Part shown: piece after piece, positions 34,481 through 43,387 of the stretch
Layout of the letters: each line of letters starts with the position of its first letter
Numbering within the stretch: position 1 is the first letter of the stretch
Assembly (NCBI GenBank): GCA_011523385.1
Contig: WTGX01000008.1
Coordinates: forward strand, 1 to 60,473
Length of the DNA stretch: 60,473 nt
DNA from: Nitrospira sp.
GTDB taxonomy: Bacteria > Nitrospirota > Nitrospiria > Nitrospirales > UBA8639
Direction: 5' to 3'
Notes under the pieces: model-generated
Databases searched by the model: none
What the model saw: only the letters and a program-made list of their open reading frames with translations
What the model was told of the DNA's origin: nothing
Translations under genes and position numbers: made by a program

Positions 34481-36001
34481 ATGCAAGTTCGAGGATCCTG
34501 GATCACTGTCTTGAAAAACCCCGTTGTCATGGGGATCGGGAGTTTTGTCTGCGTGTGTCTGGCGTTGGGCGCGAGTGCGACGTTCTTTCAGCCGTCCACG
34601 GTCACCCGGGCTTCGGAAGAGCAGGCCACATCATTGGTTCAGCCGGCTGCCTTTTCTCTTCCCGCCACGAACGAAGACCTCCTCGGTTTCAACCGGCATC
34701 TCATCGCGATTGCGAAAAAGGTCAAACCCGCGGTGGTCAATATCTCCATCGTGAAGACGACCGCCCCCCGACGGTCTCCGTTCCCTCACAACCCCTTCTT
34801 TGACGACCCCTTCTTTCGGAAATTTTTCGGAGAGCGGTTTAGAGAGGAACGCCGCCAGGAGCCCAGACGCCGGCAACAAGGCATGGGGTCCGGGGTCATC
34901 GTCAATCCCGACGGCTATATCGTCACCAATAGTCACGTGGTGGCCGAGGGCGACGAGATCCAGGTGGTATTGGGCGATCAACAAAAGTTCGAGGCGAAGT
35001 TGATCGGCACCGATCCCAAGACCGACCTTGCCATTGTGAAAATTGAGGCATCGGGTCTGCCGTTTCTCTCATGGGGTGATTCCAGCACGTTGGAGGTCGG
35101 GGAGATGGTCGTGGCCGTGGGGAATCCCTTCGGTCTGAATCAGACGGTCACCATGGGCATCATCAGCGCCGTGGGACGGACGGGCGTGGGTCTTGCCGAT
35201 TACGAGGATTTTATCCAAACCGATGCGGCCATCAACCCGGGGAATTCCGGTGGGGCCCTGGTGAATTTGCAAGGGGAACTCATCGGGATCAATACGGCCA
35301 TCTTCACGCGAAGCGGCGGGTATATGGGCATCGGGTTTGCCATCCCGAGCAACATGGCCAAGGGGGTGGCGCGCAGTTTGAAGTCGCACGGCAAAGTGGT
35401 CCGGGGGTGGCTGGGGGTGTCCATCCAGGACCTGACTCCGGACTTGGCGAAACAGTTTGAGGCCACGGACACCAAAGGCGCCCTGGTAACCGACGTGCTC
35501 GAGGACAGTCCCGCGGAAGACGCGCTGTTCCGGAGGGGTGACATCATTCGTGAATATGACGGACGCATCGTGGAGAATTCGACCAAGTTACGCACCTACG
35601 TGGCCGAGACGTCTCCCGAAACCAAGGTGTCCGTGGGGATTTTGCGAGAAGGCAAACAGAGGCGCCTCGACGTCGTCATCGGCCAGATGCCCAAGGATTT
35701 GGCCGGGCTCGGCGAGGTGGGCACCGTCGGCGAGCGTCATGCCCTGTCCGGGTTGACGGTCGAGTCGGTGGAACAGTCTGCCGGTGACACAGGGGTGCTC
35801 GTCATGAAGGTCCAGCCCGACAGCCGGGCCGAACGGGCCGGCATCCGAAAGGATGACGTGATCCTGGAAATCAACCGGATGACGATTAAGGACGTGGACG
35901 ACTTCGATCGCGTCACCAGCCGCCTCGGAGAAGACGATTCGGTACTGGTGCTCCTCAGACGAGGCCGCTCGACGCTGTTCCTGTCGCTCGGCGGAAGATA
36001 A
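34481..36001 (+). CDS. degQ: Periplasmic serine protease DegQ/DegP (HtrA family)
   Basis: A 506-residue Do-type protease/chaperone. An N-terminal hydrophobic segment (about 17-35) exports or anchors it. The trypsin-like domain has the full triad: His152 (TNSHVV), Asp182 (TDLAIVK), Ser256 (NPGNSGGAL). Two PDZ domains follow (about 300-400 with [11 protein letters not shown], and 405-500 with [13 protein letters not shown]). A Pro/Phe/Arg-rich LA-loop-like stretch lies at 95-135. It degrades or refolds damaged envelope proteins. It stands alone between repeats; degP and degQ cannot be told apart by sequence. Confidence 0.95.
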   Translation: MQVRGSWITVLKNPVVMGIGSFVCVCLALGASATFFQPSTVTRASEEQATSLVQPAAFSLPATNEDLLGFNRHLIAIAKKVKPAVVNISIVKTTAPRRSPFPHNPFFDDPFFRKFFGERFREERRQEPRRRQQGMGSGVIVNPDGYIVTNSHVVAEGDEIQVVLGDQQKFEAKLIGTDPKTDLAIVKIEASGLPFLSWGDSSTLEVGEMVVAVGNPFGLNQTVTMGIISAVGRTGVGLADYEDFIQTDAAINPGNSGGALVNLQGELIGINTAIFTRSGGYMGIGFAIPSNMAKGVARSLKSHGKVVRGWLGVSIQDLTPDLAKQFEATDTKGALVTDVLEDSPAEDALFRRGDIIREYDGRIVENSTKLRTYVAETSPETKVSVGILREGKQRRLDVVIGQMPKDLAGLGEVGTVGERHALSGLTVESVEQSAGDTGVLVMKVQPDSRAERAGIRKDDVILEINRMTIKDVDDFDRVTSRLGEDDSVLVLLRRGRSTLFLSLGGR

Positions 36002-36204
36002 ATACTTTTTTACGTTTGCGGTAGAGCAGCAGTGTTATTGTTCAGACCTTAGGCCGTTTCTTATTCCCGTTTCCCAAATCTTCGGCCTCTATGTGTTGTT
36101 TTTCGGCCAATACGGCTCAAGGGTCGGATTTATCGGCTGGTTCTGTCAAGTGGAAAATTTCGGCGCTCTTGACTTGTTCCATTTTGCGGGTTATCAGTTT
36201 TAGT

Positions 36205-36897
36205 ATGAAGCATTCACGTCCCTTAACCCATGATGAGAAAAAAGCCGCGGAAGCGGCCTACCGGGGCCGAGCATTCGATGCCTCGTGGTCGCAGGCAGCC
36301 CGGGCCGTGTATGACGGCATTCTGACGGCCCGCGGGCATGCGGTGGATGCGTTTGATTCGGGTCGCGACCACCGGGAAGCCGCCAAGGAGTTCGAAACCT
36401 CCGAAACCGTGTTTTCGGAGGCGATGGGGCCGGTGCTCGTGTCCGGGAGACAAGGCGAAAGGGAGCCGGCAACGGCCCATCACGTGCCTTCCCGCCAGGA
36501 AGCCATCGAGGCCGGCTTACTGGTCGACGTCACCAGGAAGGCCAAACGCATCGGGTTTCACGTGGCGGTCGGGATCACGAAGTCTTTGTGGGACCGGAAC
36601 ATCACGAAGTCCTTGGATCTCGACCCGCATGAGTGGGACCTCCGCGTCCGCGATATGTTGTTGGCGGTTCGTCTGAGAATGGCCGGTCAGGGAACGTCGG
36701 AGCCATGGGTTGAAGTGCCGGTTGTGTTTCCGTCCACGCAAGGCGAAGAACCACCCCACGTGTTTTCCATCTACGCGCTGTTTCATAAAGATCCGGTTGC
36801 CGAAGACTGCGTGACCTTAATCCATCCCAACGAATTTTCTTCCATCATGGGTTCCCCTTCGGAGACGGAGGAAAACCCGTCTTTCGATTCCCTTTAA
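36205..36897 (+). CDS. Hypothetical protein (possibly DUF6573-like)
   Basis: A 230-residue soluble protein from ATG 36205 (MKHSRPLTHDEKKAAEAAY); the upstream in-frame codons look non-coding. The first 110 residues are helical and charged. The second half has AGLLVDVTRKAKRIGFHVAVGITKSLW, similar to a small domain (DUF6573) found in phage and plasmid proteins, which I recall only loosely. It ends in a Ser/Glu-rich tail. It follows degQ by about 200 bases. No function is known. Confidence 0.6.
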   Translation: MKHSRPLTHDEKKAAEAAYRGRAFDASWSQAARAVYDGILTARGHAVDAFDSGRDHREAAKEFETSETVFSEAMGPVLVSGRQGEREPATAHHVPSRQEAIEAGLLVDVTRKAKRIGFHVAVGITKSLWDRNITKSLDLDPHEWDLRVRDMLLAVRLRMAGQGTSEPWVEVPVVFPSTQGEEPPHVFSIYALFHKDPVAEDCVTLIHPNEFSSIMGSPSETEENPSFDSL

Positions 36898-36926
36898 GTG
36901 TTCCCGTTGACTCTTCTACATGGAAA

Positions 36927-36965
36927 CCCTCGCCCCTGAGGGAGAGGGCAGGGTGAAGGGGAGTG
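36927..36965. repeat. Short palindromic interspersed repeat
   Basis: CCCTCGCCCCTGAGGGAGAG followed by GGCAGGGTGAAGGGGAG lies downstream of the hypothetical gene. This text (CCCCTGAGGGAGAGGG..GGGTGAGGGG) is a very common REP-like repeat of bacterial chromosomes and can act as a weak transcript end. Confidence 0.6.
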
Positions 36966-37062
36966 GAAAGCTTCAGCCCATCGGCGTCTTGTAACGCCTT
37001 CACGGTCGCCCACCTTCCTTGATGGCCCACTGCCGTGCGGACGTCAGAAGTAATGTGCTAAA

Positions 37063-37521
37063 GTGGCGAACATGCCGGATGATGCTGTAGGAGCGAACCT
37101 GCCAGTCCGCCTTTTAGTTAATGCGGTACTTGGAGCCATGGCTGTCACCGGAGGGCTTTGGCTTCTTCAAGGAGGGCTCTCCCTGGGTGCGACCGTCGTA
37201 GTGGTCGTGGGGCTCATGGTGGTGTTTGCGAAGACCTGCCCCGGCGTTCCTCAGGTTTGGATGTGGTCCACCCTGTTGCTGGGGCTGGAAAGCCTGGCGT
37301 GGCCGTTTCTCATGTTGGGCGAACTCCGGCAATTCGGTCCAGAACCGCCGCTCGAAGAGATGAGCCGGGTCTTTACGGCGGTATTGTTCGGCGTATTTTC
37401 CGGAATTTTCTGGCTGACTTTTGCCTACGGCCTCTATCGCCGGACCCAGGGCGGGACCGAAGAACCGCCTGCCCCGTTAACCCCGAACCAAGCCAAAGCC
37501 AAGCGAAAAAAGAATCGGTAA
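37063..37521 (+). CDS. Small membrane protein of unknown function
   Basis: A 152-residue protein with four hydrophobic segments (about 17-34, 42-56, 66-82, 105-125). The basic tail is Lys-rich (PNQAKAKRKKNR). The last 50 codons and some bases before them have a diverged second copy at 38836-39020, on the far side of the ATPase gene. No family recognised. It may start further in, but ATG 37063 gives a sensible soluble N-terminus. Confidence 0.65.
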   Translation: MANMPDDAVGANLPVRLLVNAVLGAMAVTGGLWLLQGGLSLGATVVVVVGLMVVFAKTCPGVPQVWMWSTLLLGLESLAWPFLMLGELRQFGPEPPLEEMSRVFTAVLFGVFSGIFWLTFAYGLYRRTQGGTEEPPAPLTPNQAKAKRKKNR

Positions 37522-37590
37522 AATGTAGTTGTACGAGTCTGACATCAGTATGTCATGCAGCCTTTGAACTGAGTTGTTCCCGCCAATGAG

Positions 37591-38763
37591 CTATCGGGTC
37601 TTGAATATGTAGGCAATCATGCCATCAAGATCACAGACCGTTTGAGACCCGTTCGTCAGAAATTCACTCCGCCGGCAGACGAGAAACGTCCGGTTGGCAC
37701 CTATTAGCGTCGCGTTGACATTCAGGCGTTCCATATCCGCACGGGACGGGTTGGCGGTCAGTTTTATTTCCAGTGCCCACAATTGAGATGCGGTTTCAAG
37801 AACGAGATCAATCTCCTGTTGATCGCTGGTGCGCAAATACCAGGCTTCACAAGGGCGATCCGCCTGTTGCATGGCAGTCAGAATCTGTTCGATAACGAAC
37901 CCTTCCCAGCTTGCGCCGACCCATGGTTGTGCCAGTAATTCGCGTTTGTGACGGACGTTCAACAGCGCGTGCAGGAGGCCGGAGTCGCGCCAGTAAAACT
38001 TTGGTCGTTTAATGACGCGTTTTCTGATATTAGCGTGAAAGGCAGGCAGTCGACGTGCCAGAAAGGCGCCTTCAAGATAATCCACATAGGAGTTGACCGT
38101 GTGGTAAGACAGCCCGAGGCTTTTGCCGATCTGACTGGCGTTCCACTCCATCCCATGGCTTATTGCCAGCATCCGTACCAGCCGGCGCATCACTTGTGCT
38201 TTGGCAGGCAGGCCCCAAGCAGGCAAATCCCGCTGTATCAGCAAGGTGAGATAGTCCTGTTGCCAGAGTGGAAAACTCCGGCCATCCAGGACACCGCCGT
38301 TGGGATAACCGCCACAGAGCCAGAGACGCTGTCGTTGGGCGTTTTCGGGGAGTTCCATCCAGGACAGCGGGGTAAGTTCAAGAACACTCAGTCTGCCTGC
38401 CAGGGACTCTGAAACTTGTATCATCAACGAAGGCGAGACGGAACCGAGTAAAAGAAAGCGGCCATTGCGTGTGCGTTCATTATCTATTGCGGCGCGTAGA
38501 CGAGGAAAAATGTCGGGTGTGGTCTGGGCCTCGTCCAGGATGAGCAACGTGTTGTTCTTGGTGACTTCCTCCCACTCGATGTCCAGCCTCAGGCGTTCGG
38601 ATTGCTGCTCAAGGTCGTAGTAGTGACCGCCAAGCAAGCTGGCGAGAGTTGTTTTGCCGCACTGGCGCGGACCAACTAGAGCCACGGCCGGGTATGATTG
38701 CAGACGGACTTGCAAAGGTGAACGTGTCCGTCCTTGTTCAAAGTTAACTTTCCTCGTCAGCAT
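37591..38763 (-). CDS. AAA_14/DUF4143 ATPase
   Basis: A 390-residue ATPase. Walker A is VGPRQCGKTT (about 31-40), Walker B is TLLILDEAQ, and sensor-like RFLLLGSVSPSL follows. The C-terminal DUF4143 domain (about 195-345) shows WNASQIGKSLGLSYHTVNSYVDYLEGAFLARRL, in part, and YWRDSGLLHALL, ending with a PD-(D/E)XK-like EIDLVLE..WALEIKLT stretch. These proteins are frequent in accessory DNA; their role is unknown, though the nuclease-like end suggests nucleic acid or toxin-antitoxin-like action. It is flanked by two copies of a gene end, which suggests insertion or duplication here. Confidence 0.85.
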   Translation of the reverse strand: MLTRKVNFEQGRTRSPLQVRLQSYPAVALVGPRQCGKTTLASLLGGHYYDLEQQSERLRLDIEWEEVTKNNTLLILDEAQTTPDIFPRLRAAIDNERTRNGRFLLLGSVSPSLMIQVSESLAGRLSVLELTPLSWMELPENAQRQRLWLCGGYPNGGVLDGRSFPLWQQDYLTLLIQRDLPAWGLPAKAQVMRRLVRMLAISHGMEWNASQIGKSLGLSYHTVNSYVDYLEGAFLARRLPAFHANIRKRVIKRPKFYWRDSGLLHALLNVRHKRELLAQPWVGASWEGFVIEQILTAMQQADRPCEAWYLRTSDQQEIDLVLETASQLWALEIKLTANPSRADMERLNVNATLIGANRTFLVCRRSEFLTNGSQTVCDLDGMIAYIFKTR

Positions 38764-38835
38764 TCTTGCATTATAGAAATATATTTCTATTTTGCAAGCA
38801 TAGGCGGGCAGACAGCCAAGGCCTTCAATCTGAAT

Positions 38836-39020
38836 TCCGGCGAAGAGATGACAGGCGCTTTACGGCAGTGTTGTTCGGCGTCTTTTCCGGAATTTTCTGG
38901 CTGACTTTTGCCTACGGACTGTATCGCCGGACCCAAGCCGGAACCGAAGAACCGCCTTCACCCTTAACGTCCAATCAGGCCAAGGCCAAGGCCAAGGCCA
39001 AGCGAAAAAAGCAGCGGTAA
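38836..39020 (+). pseudogene. Truncated second copy of the 37063 membrane protein
   Basis: The frame reads FTAVLFGVFSGIFWLTFAYG then LYRRTQAGTEEPPSPLTSNQ, the C-terminal half of the gene at 37063 with a few substitutions. DNA similarity starts near 38836 (GAAGAGATGA) and breaks upstream. The Lys tail is longer because of a tandem AAGGCC hexamer. Differences are mostly at third codon positions, so the copy is not recent. It lacks the first three membrane segments and a credible start. Confidence 0.7.
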
Positions 39021-39074
39021 AAAACTTCCTTACATCTTGACCGGATGAAGTTGTTTTCTGTAAAATCGTAAATC

Positions 39075-39317
39075 ATGAAATACGATTCAACGAACAAATC
39101 TCGTAAACCTGTCCCCGACAGTGGTAATCGGGGATGGGTGGTGCGTGAGGAGTCTCCTGTGTTCGGAGTAAATCCTGGGGAAATGAAACGTCTGACGATT
39201 GACGTTCCAGCTTCTCTGCATGCCAATATCAAGGCAGGGTGTGCACGACAAGGCATTAAGATGGCAGAGGCGATAAGGGAACTTCTGGAAGAGCAATTCG
39301 GAAATATCGAGTCGTGA
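39075..39317 (+). CDS. Ribbon-helix-helix DNA-binding protein (ParG/antitoxin-like)
   Basis: An 80-residue protein with a basic, disordered N-terminal half and a C-terminal ribbon-helix-helix: [20 protein letters not shown] then [19 protein letters not shown]. This is the ParG/RHH pattern, a dimeric repressor fold. It overlaps the methyltransferase gene by TGATG (39315-39317), so it is translated with it, like the controller proteins of some restriction-modification systems. No ParA partner is present, so plasmid partition is unlikely. Confidence 0.75.
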   Translation: MKYDSTNKSRKPVPDSGNRGWVVREESPVFGVNPGEMKRLTIDVPASLHANIKAGCARQGIKMAEAIRELLEEQFGNIES

Positions 39318-40099
39318 TGAGTACGAAACAAGTTGAAATGCTTTTTGATTCGACTGAACGTTATACGCCTTCAGGAAGAAGAAGCCCTAATGGCGTGGCT
39401 ACCTCAGACCTTATTTTCTCTGCTTATATCGGAAATAATTCAGACATTTTTCCAAAGGTATTGAAGCTTCACGTTGCGTATGGAGCAAAAATTGCGGATG
39501 TGACGTATGGCAAAGGAGTGTTTTGGAAAAATATCGATACGAGTCAATACGATTTTTCCCCGTCCGATATTGCCGATGGCATAGATTGCCGAAAACTCCC
39601 TTACAAGAACAGTTCATTTGACGCGACAGTCTTCGACCCGCCTTACATGGAAGGGTTTTACCGGAAAGGGAATACGACAAAGGCGGGCGACGGGACACAC
39701 AACACGTTTAGAGAACATTATTCGAATGGCGACGAAGTTCCTCAACCTAACGGCGGCAAATGGCACGAGGCTGTTTTAGAGATTTACAAGGAAGGCGGCA
39801 AAGAGGCGCACCGCATTCTAAAAGACGGAGGAATATTTATCGTCAAGTGCCAGGATGAAGTGAGCGCGAACAAGCAAAATCTTACCCACGTGGAAATCAT
39901 CAACGCCTACGCCACCATCGGATTCTTTTGCAAAGATTTGTTTGTTGTTGTCCGGCCAAATAAGCCCGGAATGAGCAGGGTTATCAATCAGGTGCACGCC
40001 AGAAAAAACCATTCATACTTTCTTGTCTTTGTAAAAACACCGAAGGGCAAGAAGGCATCGCAAAGGCGATTTGCTAAAGCATCTCGTTCATCAAAGTAA
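39317..40099 (+). CDS. DNA methyltransferase, DPPY motif
   Basis: A 260-residue amino-methyltransferase from ATG 39317. Motif I is [12 protein letters not shown] (about 59-70), the AdoMet loop; motif IV is FDPPYMEG with catalytic DPPY at 107-110, typical of N6-adenine or N4-cytosine enzymes. The TRD is unrecognised. [21 protein letters not shown] near the end is reminiscent of motif X. It is coupled to an RHH gene upstream and converges with, and overlaps by 26 bases, a probable restriction enzyme gene. Base and recognition site cannot be predicted. Confidence 0.82.
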   Translation: MSTKQVEMLFDSTERYTPSGRRSPNGVATSDLIFSAYIGNNSDIFPKVLKLHVAYGAKIADVTYGKGVFWKNIDTSQYDFSPSDIADGIDCRKLPYKNSSFDATVFDPPYMEGFYRKGNTTKAGDGTHNTFREHYSNGDEVPQPNGGKWHEAVLEIYKEGGKEAHRILKDGGIFIVKCQDEVSANKQNLTHVEIINAYATIGFFCKDLFVVVRPNKPGMSRVINQVHARKNHSYFLVFVKTPKGKKASQRRFAKASRSSK

Positions 40100-40655
40100 A
40101 GGGTTCCTCATAGAACGGCGGCTTGGGCGGCCAATGAACCGTCACGAGAGTCGCAAGCAAATGACTCCGTTGATACTCAGTATAGCCTTTGTATTTTGAG
40201 GACGGGAGGTCGCTGTTTTTTGCAAAGACAAATTGCCATTTGTCTTCGAAGGCAAAAACGTTGACTACCAGAATATGAAATTCATTGCGAAGCAAACAGG
40301 TTGTATTGACTTTCGTTCCATCGGGAAGAGCGACTTCGCGTCTGTCGCTTGCGTCTACTTGAGCCTTCCCAACCCAACCCTCGTCTGTTTTCTGTATTGT
40401 GTTGGTCTGAAGAGATTTTGATTCAAATATAAACTCCCTACCTTTGCAAGCAACTACACGGTCGCCTTTCTTTTTCCTATCATGATCGTCATGCTTTGAT
40501 ACGTCAGAAATCTCCGTGCCTCTGAGCCACAAATTTTCCAACTTCAGTTCCGCCAGATAGCCGAGGAGCATTCCTCTGAGGCTTGGGTTCTGATCAACCA
40601 CTTGGGTGAGTTCTTCAACCGTAATGTCCCACCGTTTCAGTATGGATTCAGTCAT
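40074..40655 (-). CDS. Probable restriction endonuclease (PD-(D/E)XK-like)
   Basis: About 193 residues from ATG 40655 ([20 protein letters not shown]); an in-frame ATG at 40697 is an alternative. It has a helical N-terminal part ([22 protein letters not shown]), then [20 protein letters not shown]. Asp65 and Glu78-Ser-Lys80 fit the PD-(D/E)XK layout. [18 protein letters not shown] and [19 protein letters not shown] follow. I recall similar proteins beside DNA methyltransferases. The tail-to-tail overlap with the methyltransferase supports a restriction-modification pair. The assignment is by motif and position, not by experiment. Confidence 0.65.
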   Translation of the reverse strand: MTESILKRWDITVEELTQVVDQNPSLRGMLLGYLAELKLENLWLRGTEISDVSKHDDHDRKKKGDRVVACKGREFIFESKSLQTNTIQKTDEGWVGKAQVDASDRREVALPDGTKVNTTCLLRNEFHILVVNVFAFEDKWQFVFAKNSDLPSSKYKGYTEYQRSHLLATLVTVHWPPKPPFYEEPFTLMNEML

Positions 40656-40853
40656 CGATTTTTCACTCAGCAAACATTTCTCATAAACGGCCGTCAAAAG
40701 AGAGGGTTCGCTGGATGGCTTGCTCTGGGAATTTGGACCAGCAATTATGTGAGAAGATGGCTTCTTGAGGCAAGAGAGGGATTCATCAAGAAGCAGTGAT
40801 TCAGCGAGAAGCAGGTAGTGCGAATAGATTTGGGTTGGAATCCGAAGATAAAT

Positions 40854-40949
40854 CTATGGTTTTTTGTCGACAGCGTCCATTGTTTCGCGCTGGAATTGTT
40901 TGAGGTCATCGAAGAGTTCCTTAATGGCACGAGCATGTGGGAGGAACAT
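40854..40949 (-). CDS. Possible small 31-residue gene downstream of priA
   Basis: MFLPHARAIKELFDDLKQFQ continues to RETMDAVDKKP. The peptide is amphipathic and protein-like, and the frame stays open upstream through priA's end without another start codon. No ribosome-binding site is visible. It could be the end of a once longer gene. The bases around it (40698-40853) show nothing else. Confidence 0.25.
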   Translation of the reverse strand: MFLPHARAIKELFDDLKQFQRETMDAVDKKP

Positions 40950-40993
40950 ATCTTCTATGTAGGCTGGTTGGTGAACTTGGTATCTGTAACCTC

Positions 40994-43225
40994 TTACATT
41001 GCATCGAGTGGCTCCACGTTCACCCCGAATTTCAGGCGTCGATGGGGTCTTGCCTTGGTCATCAACTCGAGCGTCCGTCGGACGAGGGTTCGACCGGCGG
41101 CCCCGTCCGCGACTTTGACCAGCAGATGATAGCGGCTCTGTCCCCGCGGCTTGGCTCCATGCGAGGCAAGAGGACCCAGGATGGCGTCCTGTTGATGCCG
41201 TTGCATGTCTCCTTGGGCGATCATGCGGGCGAGTCCACTGGTGAGATGCTGCCGCCATAGTTTTGCGGCTTCTTCGGTTTCCGCCGTCTCCCGGCCTGAG
41301 ACGTGCAACTGGATGAGAAGCCCGAAGGGTGGGTACCCCACCAGCCGGCGAAAGGCCAATTCATGGTCATGGAAGAGCTTGGACTGTTGTTGGCCGACGG
41401 CCTGCATCACCGGATGCGAAGGCAGGAGCGTTTGGATAATCGCGGGTCCGGAAAGGTTGGGCGTCAACAGGTCGACGGTTTGTTGGAGATGGTGAAACAC
41501 GCGTTCCGACGATCGAAAATCCGGAACGTGCAGGCCGGCGTCCGCGTAGGGGATGACGACGCATCGCACCGGCGTGAACGGTGAGGCCTGAAAGAGCAGT
41601 TGTGTTCCGACGACAATCTGGATCTTTCCTTGTGAAAAGTCCTCTCGGATGCGCTGTGCGGCGGATTCACTCCGGATCGTGTTGCCGTCACAGCGTCCGA
41701 TGGTTGCATGGGGGTAGAGACGCTGCAATTCTTCTTCAAGGCGTTCGGTGCCGAATCCCACCGGTTCCAAACGAGTGCCGGAACAGGATGGACACGCGGT
41801 CGGTACGGGTTCAGCCTGTCCACAATAAGAGCACCGCAGTTGTGATTGTCGGAGATTCAAGGCAATCCTGCAGCGCGGGCATTGTGGCGCCGTTCCGCAA
41901 TCCCGGCAGGTGAGGGACGATGAAAACCCTTTGCGATTGTGGTAGACGACGACCCCGCCTCCTTGGGCCAGGGCCTGCTCGATGCCATTCCGCAGGGGCT
42001 CGGAGAAAATTGTGCCGAACGGGGTTTCTTGAAGGCTGATCACCTGAACCGGATGTGGTGTGCTCCGAACGGCGAAAGCCCGTTGAGACTCCTCGTCGTG
42101 CGCAAAGCGATGGACCGTCTCCAGGGTGGGGTAGGGCGTGTGAAGCACGAGCACGGCGTCATTCAACTCGGCCCGTTTTCGTGCGACCTCCCGGGCATGA
42201 TAGTGCGGACTTGGATCTTCCTTGTACGCGCTCTCCTCTTCACGTTCGACCCATATACAGCCCAGGGAGGGAAGGGGGAGGAAAAGCGCAGACCTGGTCC
42301 CCACGACCACGGGATAGTGTCCGTGTTTGACGGCTTGCCAGTGTTGCAAGCGCTGTTTGTCTGAAAGGCCGCTGTGAAACTCTCCTACCGGATGGTTCAC
42401 CGAGTGCCGGAGATGAGCGGCCAGGCGAGCCGACTGATGGATGTTTGGAGCGATCACCAGGACCGTGCGGGCTTGGGCCGTCGTTGCTCGTATGACGTGG
42501 CTTATCAGGGGGTGTGGAAATGCCGGTTCAGTGGTTAGCACCTCACTGAATCGTCTGGCCTCAAGGTGCCGCTGCAAATTGTCCCACCATGAGGGAAGGC
42601 CGGGACGTTCAGCCGGGACATCGAGCACGCCCTGTACAGAGAACGTTGATGTGGGTTCTTTTGGAAACGGCAGTTCGGTCCAGTCTTGCCGCTCCTGAAT
42701 CCATTTGTGTCGTTTGAGCCGTTGTAAAACCACGGAGGGGTTGTCCAGCAGCGTCTCAATGGTTGATTGCGCCAGGCCGTTGGAACGCTTGGCGAGAGCG
42801 GCAAGGAGTGTGTACGTGGAGGTGCCGGTACGGGCGGTTTCCAGGCGTTGGTGCCCTTGCGGGGTAATGGTCCAACGGGTGCTGCTGCGAAAGGGGATGT
42901 CCGGTGGTTGGACAAGCGCCAGGCAGGTTCCCATCGGGGCCAGGTAATAGTCGGCCATCCATTGCGCCAAGGCAATGAGTTTGGGGTTCAGGTCCCAGTG
43001 CGTGGACGTGAGGAGATGCAGTTGGCGAATACGGTTCGGAGCAATGGAGGGTTGCTTCGCGTTCTCGACAAGAGAGACAATAATCCCGGGCTTGACACGT
43101 GGCCCGAACGGCGCCAGGACCCATTGCCCTATTTTGGGCCGGGAACTCCACGACTGAGGAATACGGTACGTAAACGCTTGAGAGGTCCTGGGAGGAAAGA
43201 CAACGTCGGCGTAGGATGATGGCAT
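40994..43225 (-). CDS. priA: PriA primosomal protein with degenerate helicase motifs
   Basis: A 743-residue protein with the PriA layout. The N-terminal DNA-binding domain (about 1-105) has YADVVFPPRTSQAFTYRIP and GQWVLAPFG. The zinc-binding domain has all eight Cys (440, 443, 449, 452, 465, 468, 478, 481), and the C-terminal domain is present. The helicase core is worn: Walker A (usually GVTGSGKT) is replaced by SEVLTTEPAFPHP (about 227-239), DEEH by EREE (327-330), and the arginine-finger motif VAGRAGR by TVDLLTPN. It probably loads the replisome by structure, not by unwinding. It is probably monocistronic. Confidence 0.9.
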   Translation of the reverse strand: MPSSYADVVFPPRTSQAFTYRIPQSWSSRPKIGQWVLAPFGPRVKPGIIVSLVENAKQPSIAPNRIRQLHLLTSTHWDLNPKLIALAQWMADYYLAPMGTCLALVQPPDIPFRSSTRWTITPQGHQRLETARTGTSTYTLLAALAKRSNGLAQSTIETLLDNPSVVLQRLKRHKWIQERQDWTELPFPKEPTSTFSVQGVLDVPAERPGLPSWWDNLQRHLEARRFSEVLTTEPAFPHPLISHVIRATTAQARTVLVIAPNIHQSARLAAHLRHSVNHPVGEFHSGLSDKQRLQHWQAVKHGHYPVVVGTRSALFLPLPSLGCIWVEREEESAYKEDPSPHYHAREVARKRAELNDAVLVLHTPYPTLETVHRFAHDEESQRAFAVRSTPHPVQVISLQETPFGTIFSEPLRNGIEQALAQGGGVVVYHNRKGFSSSLTCRDCGTAPQCPRCRIALNLRQSQLRCSYCGQAEPVPTACPSCSGTRLEPVGFGTERLEEELQRLYPHATIGRCDGNTIRSESAAQRIREDFSQGKIQIVVGTQLLFQASPFTPVRCVVIPYADAGLHVPDFRSSERVFHHLQQTVDLLTPNLSGPAIIQTLLPSHPVMQAVGQQQSKLFHDHELAFRRLVGYPPFGLLIQLHVSGRETAETEEAAKLWRQHLTSGLARMIAQGDMQRHQQDAILGPLASHGAKPRGQSRYHLLVKVADGAAGRTLVRRTLELMTKARPHRRLKFGVNVEPLDAM

Positions 43226-43302
43226 GCCGGCTATTGTGCCAAAGGAATCGTGTCCTCACAACGAAGAACCGAAGGTTCTTGTTGTTGCAGCGCCAGGTTG
43301 TT

Positions 43303-43357
43303 GAGGGAGAGATTCCTTCCTTCGACAGGCTCAGGACAGGCGCTACGCTCGGAATGG
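43303..43357. repeat. Interspersed repeat family A, partial copy
   Basis: GAGGGAGAGATTCCTTCCTT then CGACAGGCTCAGGACAGGCG and CTCGGAATGG. It carries the GAGATTCC core and CAGGCTCAGGA motif seen in the longer copies, in opposite orientation to the copy at 34210. It lies in the open frame upstream of the EF-hand protein and is not part of it. Confidence 0.55.
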
Positions 43358-43387
43358 CCAAAGCGGAATTCAGGATCCTATGAAGAC

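Noticed and set aside
38990-39010. Tandem AAGGCC hexamers considered as a CRISPR or microsatellite array
   Set aside because: Only about four units without spacers, inside the Lys-rich tail of a truncated gene copy; simple slippage explains it. No CRISPR array is present in the window.
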